Assembly (NCBI GenBank): GCA_937905855.1
Contig: CALCWU010000043.1
Location: 1 to 8,517, forward strand
Length of the DNA stretch: 8,517 bases
From: an uncultured Mollicutes bacterium
Lineage (GTDB): Bacteria > Bacillota_I > Bacilli_A > Acholeplasmatales > Anaeroplasmataceae
Direction of reading: 5' to 3'
Shown here: piece by piece, positions 7,660 through 8,517 of the stretch
Numbering within the stretch: the stretch's first letter is position 1
Layout: every line of letters begins with the position of its first letter
Program-made: the position numbers and the translations under genes
The notes under the pieces: generated by a model
What the model was told of the DNA's origin: nothing
The model's database searches: none
Seen by the model: the letters and a program-made list of their open reading frames with translations, nothing else

Positions 7660-7959
7660 ATGAATATAAAAAAACTAGAAGAACTTCTAGAAGAAAATAA
7701 ACAAATCGATATTAACGATGATTATGCACAAGAAAGAATTTGGCAAGAAATGTATGATATACTTTCTGTTGATCTTAATGAAACAATGCAATATCTTGAT
7801 AGTATTTCTAAAGAAGATATTAGTTATGTTTGTTCTGTATTTGATGATTTGAGCAAACATTTTCAATCAAAGGAATTAATCGAATGTATGGAGAAAAATG
7901 CTAAACGTACAGGCTTTAATTGCTCTGTTGATATAGAATGTGCAAAAGAAATGCTATAA
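7660..7959 (+). CDS. Small acidic helical hypothetical protein (99 aa), possibly immunity-like
   Basis: The 99-aa product is acidic, cytoplasmic and predicted to be almost all helix (helices about 3-13, 22-36, 39-49, 51-65, 69-83, 90-98). The arrangement W28-Q-E-M-x-D-I-L, T42-M-Q-Y-L, V60-F-D-D-L-S, HFQSKELIECME at 67-78 and a terminal DIECAKEML recalls small helical proteins sometimes found as immunity proteins beside polymorphic toxins in Bacillota. I base this on general pattern only and no toxin is in the window. An AAAAGGAT ribosome site (7643-7650) supports the ATG at 7660. It is the last gene of the operon; a strong hairpin terminator follows 21 nt after the stop. Confidence 0.7.
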   Translation: MNIKKLEELLEENKQIDINDDYAQERIWQEMYDILSVDLNETMQYLDSISKEDISYVCSVFDDLSKHFQSKELIECMEKNAKRTGFNCSVDIECAKEML

Positions 7960-7980
7960 TAATTTAATATATTTAATGAG

Positions 7981-8010
7981 AGCATAACTATTTAATGGTA
8001 ATGCTTTTTT
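7981..8010 (+). terminator. Rho-independent terminator closing the 5347-7959 operon
   Basis: Left arm AGCATAACTA (7981-7990), loop TTTAA (7991-7995), right arm TGGTAATGCT (7996-8005): nine of ten positions pair (one G-T wobble, one A-A mismatch), and a run of Ts to 8010 follows. It begins 21 nt after the stop of the 99-aa gene and separates that operon from the repeat-bearing ATPase unit. A second T-rich run at 8023-8028 has no clear stem of its own. Confidence 0.85.
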
Positions 8011-8078
8011 AATTATTAGCACTTTTTTGTAAAATATATAGTACTAAAAGATATTAATATTGCTATTTTTAATAAAAA

Positions 8079-8157
8079 AGTCACTCCGAATTTCTTAAAA
8101 AATATCAAAAAGTCGCTCCGAATTTCTTAAAAAATCTTGAAAAGTCGCTCCGAATTT
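8079..8157 (+). repeat. Three tandem motif copies at an exact 32-bp period upstream of the ATPase gene
   Basis: The core AGTCGCTCCGAATTT begins at 8079 (with TCA for TCG), 8111 and 8143. Copies 1 and 2 match for 25 bp (through CTTAAAAAAT) with one difference; copy 3 is identical to copy 2 over 15 bp and then turns into a -10 element. The core is much richer in G/C than its surroundings. With flanking As each unit is a near-palindrome of 17 bp, AAAGTCG-CTC-CGAATTT, pairing at six of seven arm positions in copies 2 and 3 (copy 1 loses one pair). A 32-bp step is close to three helical turns, so proteins bound to the three sites would lie on the same DNA face. Operator or iteron-like binding sites are the likeliest reading. 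Confidence 0.85.
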
Positions 8158-8165
8158 ATTATAAT
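8137..8165 (+). promoter_or_regulatory. Near-consensus sigma-A promoter of the ATPase gene with repeat copy 3 in its spacer
   Basis: TTGAAA (8137-8142), exactly 17 bp, then consensus TATAAT (8160-8165). The spacer begins with repeat copy 3 (8143-8157), so a protein bound to the motif would sit between the -35 and -10. Transcription would start near 8172, giving a leader of about 40 nt. The equivalent -10 positions after copies 1 and 2 read TAAAAA, so only the third copy belongs to a good promoter. Confidence 0.75.
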
Positions 8166-8211
8166 ATCTTTAGAAACAAATTCAAATTATCTAAAAAGAT
8201 GGTGGCTATTT

Positions 8212-8517
8212 ATGTATTTTCAAAGGAAAATTGATGATAAATTAGATTTATGGTTAAAAAATGAAGAAAGAAATCCGGCTTTAATTGTTGGAATACGTCA
8301 GTGTGGTAAAACGGAAACTATTAGGGAATTTGCTATTAGAAATGGTTTAGAGCTATTTGAGTTGAATTTTTGGACTAATCCAGAGTATTGTTTGGACTTT
8401 GAGAATGAACTTGATGTTGATACAATTATTTCAAATATTTCATTAAGATTTCCTAATAAGAAAATACATCAAAACAAAACACTTATATTTTTTGATGAAA
8501 TTCAAGATTGTCCGAGC
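8212..8517 (+). CDS. AAA family ATPase (AAA_14/DUF4143-type), N-terminal part cut by window edge
   Basis: The frame is open for 102 codons from ATG 8212 to the right edge. A Walker A motif GIRQCGKT lies at residues 27-34, in the G-x-R-Q-x-G-K-T form typical of AAA_14/DUF4143 ATPases, and a Walker B TLIFFDEIQ at 90-98 is followed by DCPS. The N-terminal stretch before the P-loop (MYFQRKIDDKLDLWL...) also fits that family, whose full proteins are usually about 400 residues with a C-terminal DUF4143 region. The cellular role of the family is not settled. The start has a GGTGG ribosome site (8201-8205) and a strong promoter 47 bp upstream. Codons CCG, AGG and ACG, scarce in the neighbouring genes, appear in this short stretch, and together with its private terminator-bounded promoter this suggests an independently acquired unit. 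Confidence 0.85.
   Translation, partial: MYFQRKIDDKLDLWLKNEERNPALIVGIRQCGKTETIREFAIRNGLELFELNFWTNPEYCLDFENELDVDTIISNISLRFPNKKIHQNKTLIFFDEIQDCPS

Noticed and set aside
8073..8133. Additional tandem promoters at repeat copies 1 and 2
   Set aside because: The equivalent -10 positions read TAAAAA and the -35 positions TAAAAA or TCAAAA, too far from consensus to call.
8079..8157. CRISPR array
   Set aside because: The three copies are separated only by A/T-rich tails that are themselves partly repeated; there are no unique spacers, and the third copy is part of a promoter.

Overview
The window is a low-GC, AT-rich bacterial segment that reads with the standard code (all Trp codons seen are TGG; TAA, TAG and TGA all serve as stops). 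Strong AGGAGG-type ribosome sites, A/T-ending codons and an Rnf operon in the order rnfC-rnfD-rnfG point to Bacillota. An uncultured, probably anaerobic gut-type Bacilli/Erysipelotrichia-like lineage is my best guess; no rRNA or other phylogenetic marker is present to confirm it.

Layout. Positions 1-3439 (minus strand) carry the start of an Rnf operon: an ANTAR-domain RNA-binding regulator with a degenerate receiver, then rnfC, rnfD and the first 152 codons of rnfG, which runs off the left edge. The genes are tightly packed (13-nt gap, 10-nt gap, 1-nt overlap), so they almost certainly share one transcript. An extended -10 promoter lies just upstream of the ANTAR gene. RnfC, RnfD and RnfG belong to a membrane ferredoxin:NAD+ oxidoreductase that couples electron flow to ion pumping. 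Positions 3534-5228 (minus) encode a membrane HD-GYP protein (7TM sensor, PAS-like region, coiled coil, intact HD-GYP domain), a probable cyclic-di-nucleotide phosphodiesterase. A 118-bp divergent promoter region separates it from the plus-strand genes.

Positions 5347-7959 (plus) form a probable three-gene operon: a large GT-C/PTPS-related polytopic membrane protein (639 aa), a 125-aa unrecognised acidic protein overlapping it by ATGA, and a 99-aa acidic helical protein. A clear rho-independent terminator (7981-8010) closes this unit. After it come three copies of a GC-richer motif at an exact 32-bp period. The third copy fills the spacer of a near-consensus sigma-A promoter (TTGAAA-17-TATAAT). 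This promoter drives an AAA ATPase of the AAA_14/DUF4143 type, cut by the right edge.

Most worth a second look are the 32-bp repeats with a dyad embedded in the ATPase promoter, the ANTAR pseudo-receiver heading the Rnf operon, and the parallel changes in the flavinylation motifs of RnfD and RnfG. No CRISPR array, tRNA, rRNA or insertion sequence was seen, and no gene-free stretch exceeds 300 bases.
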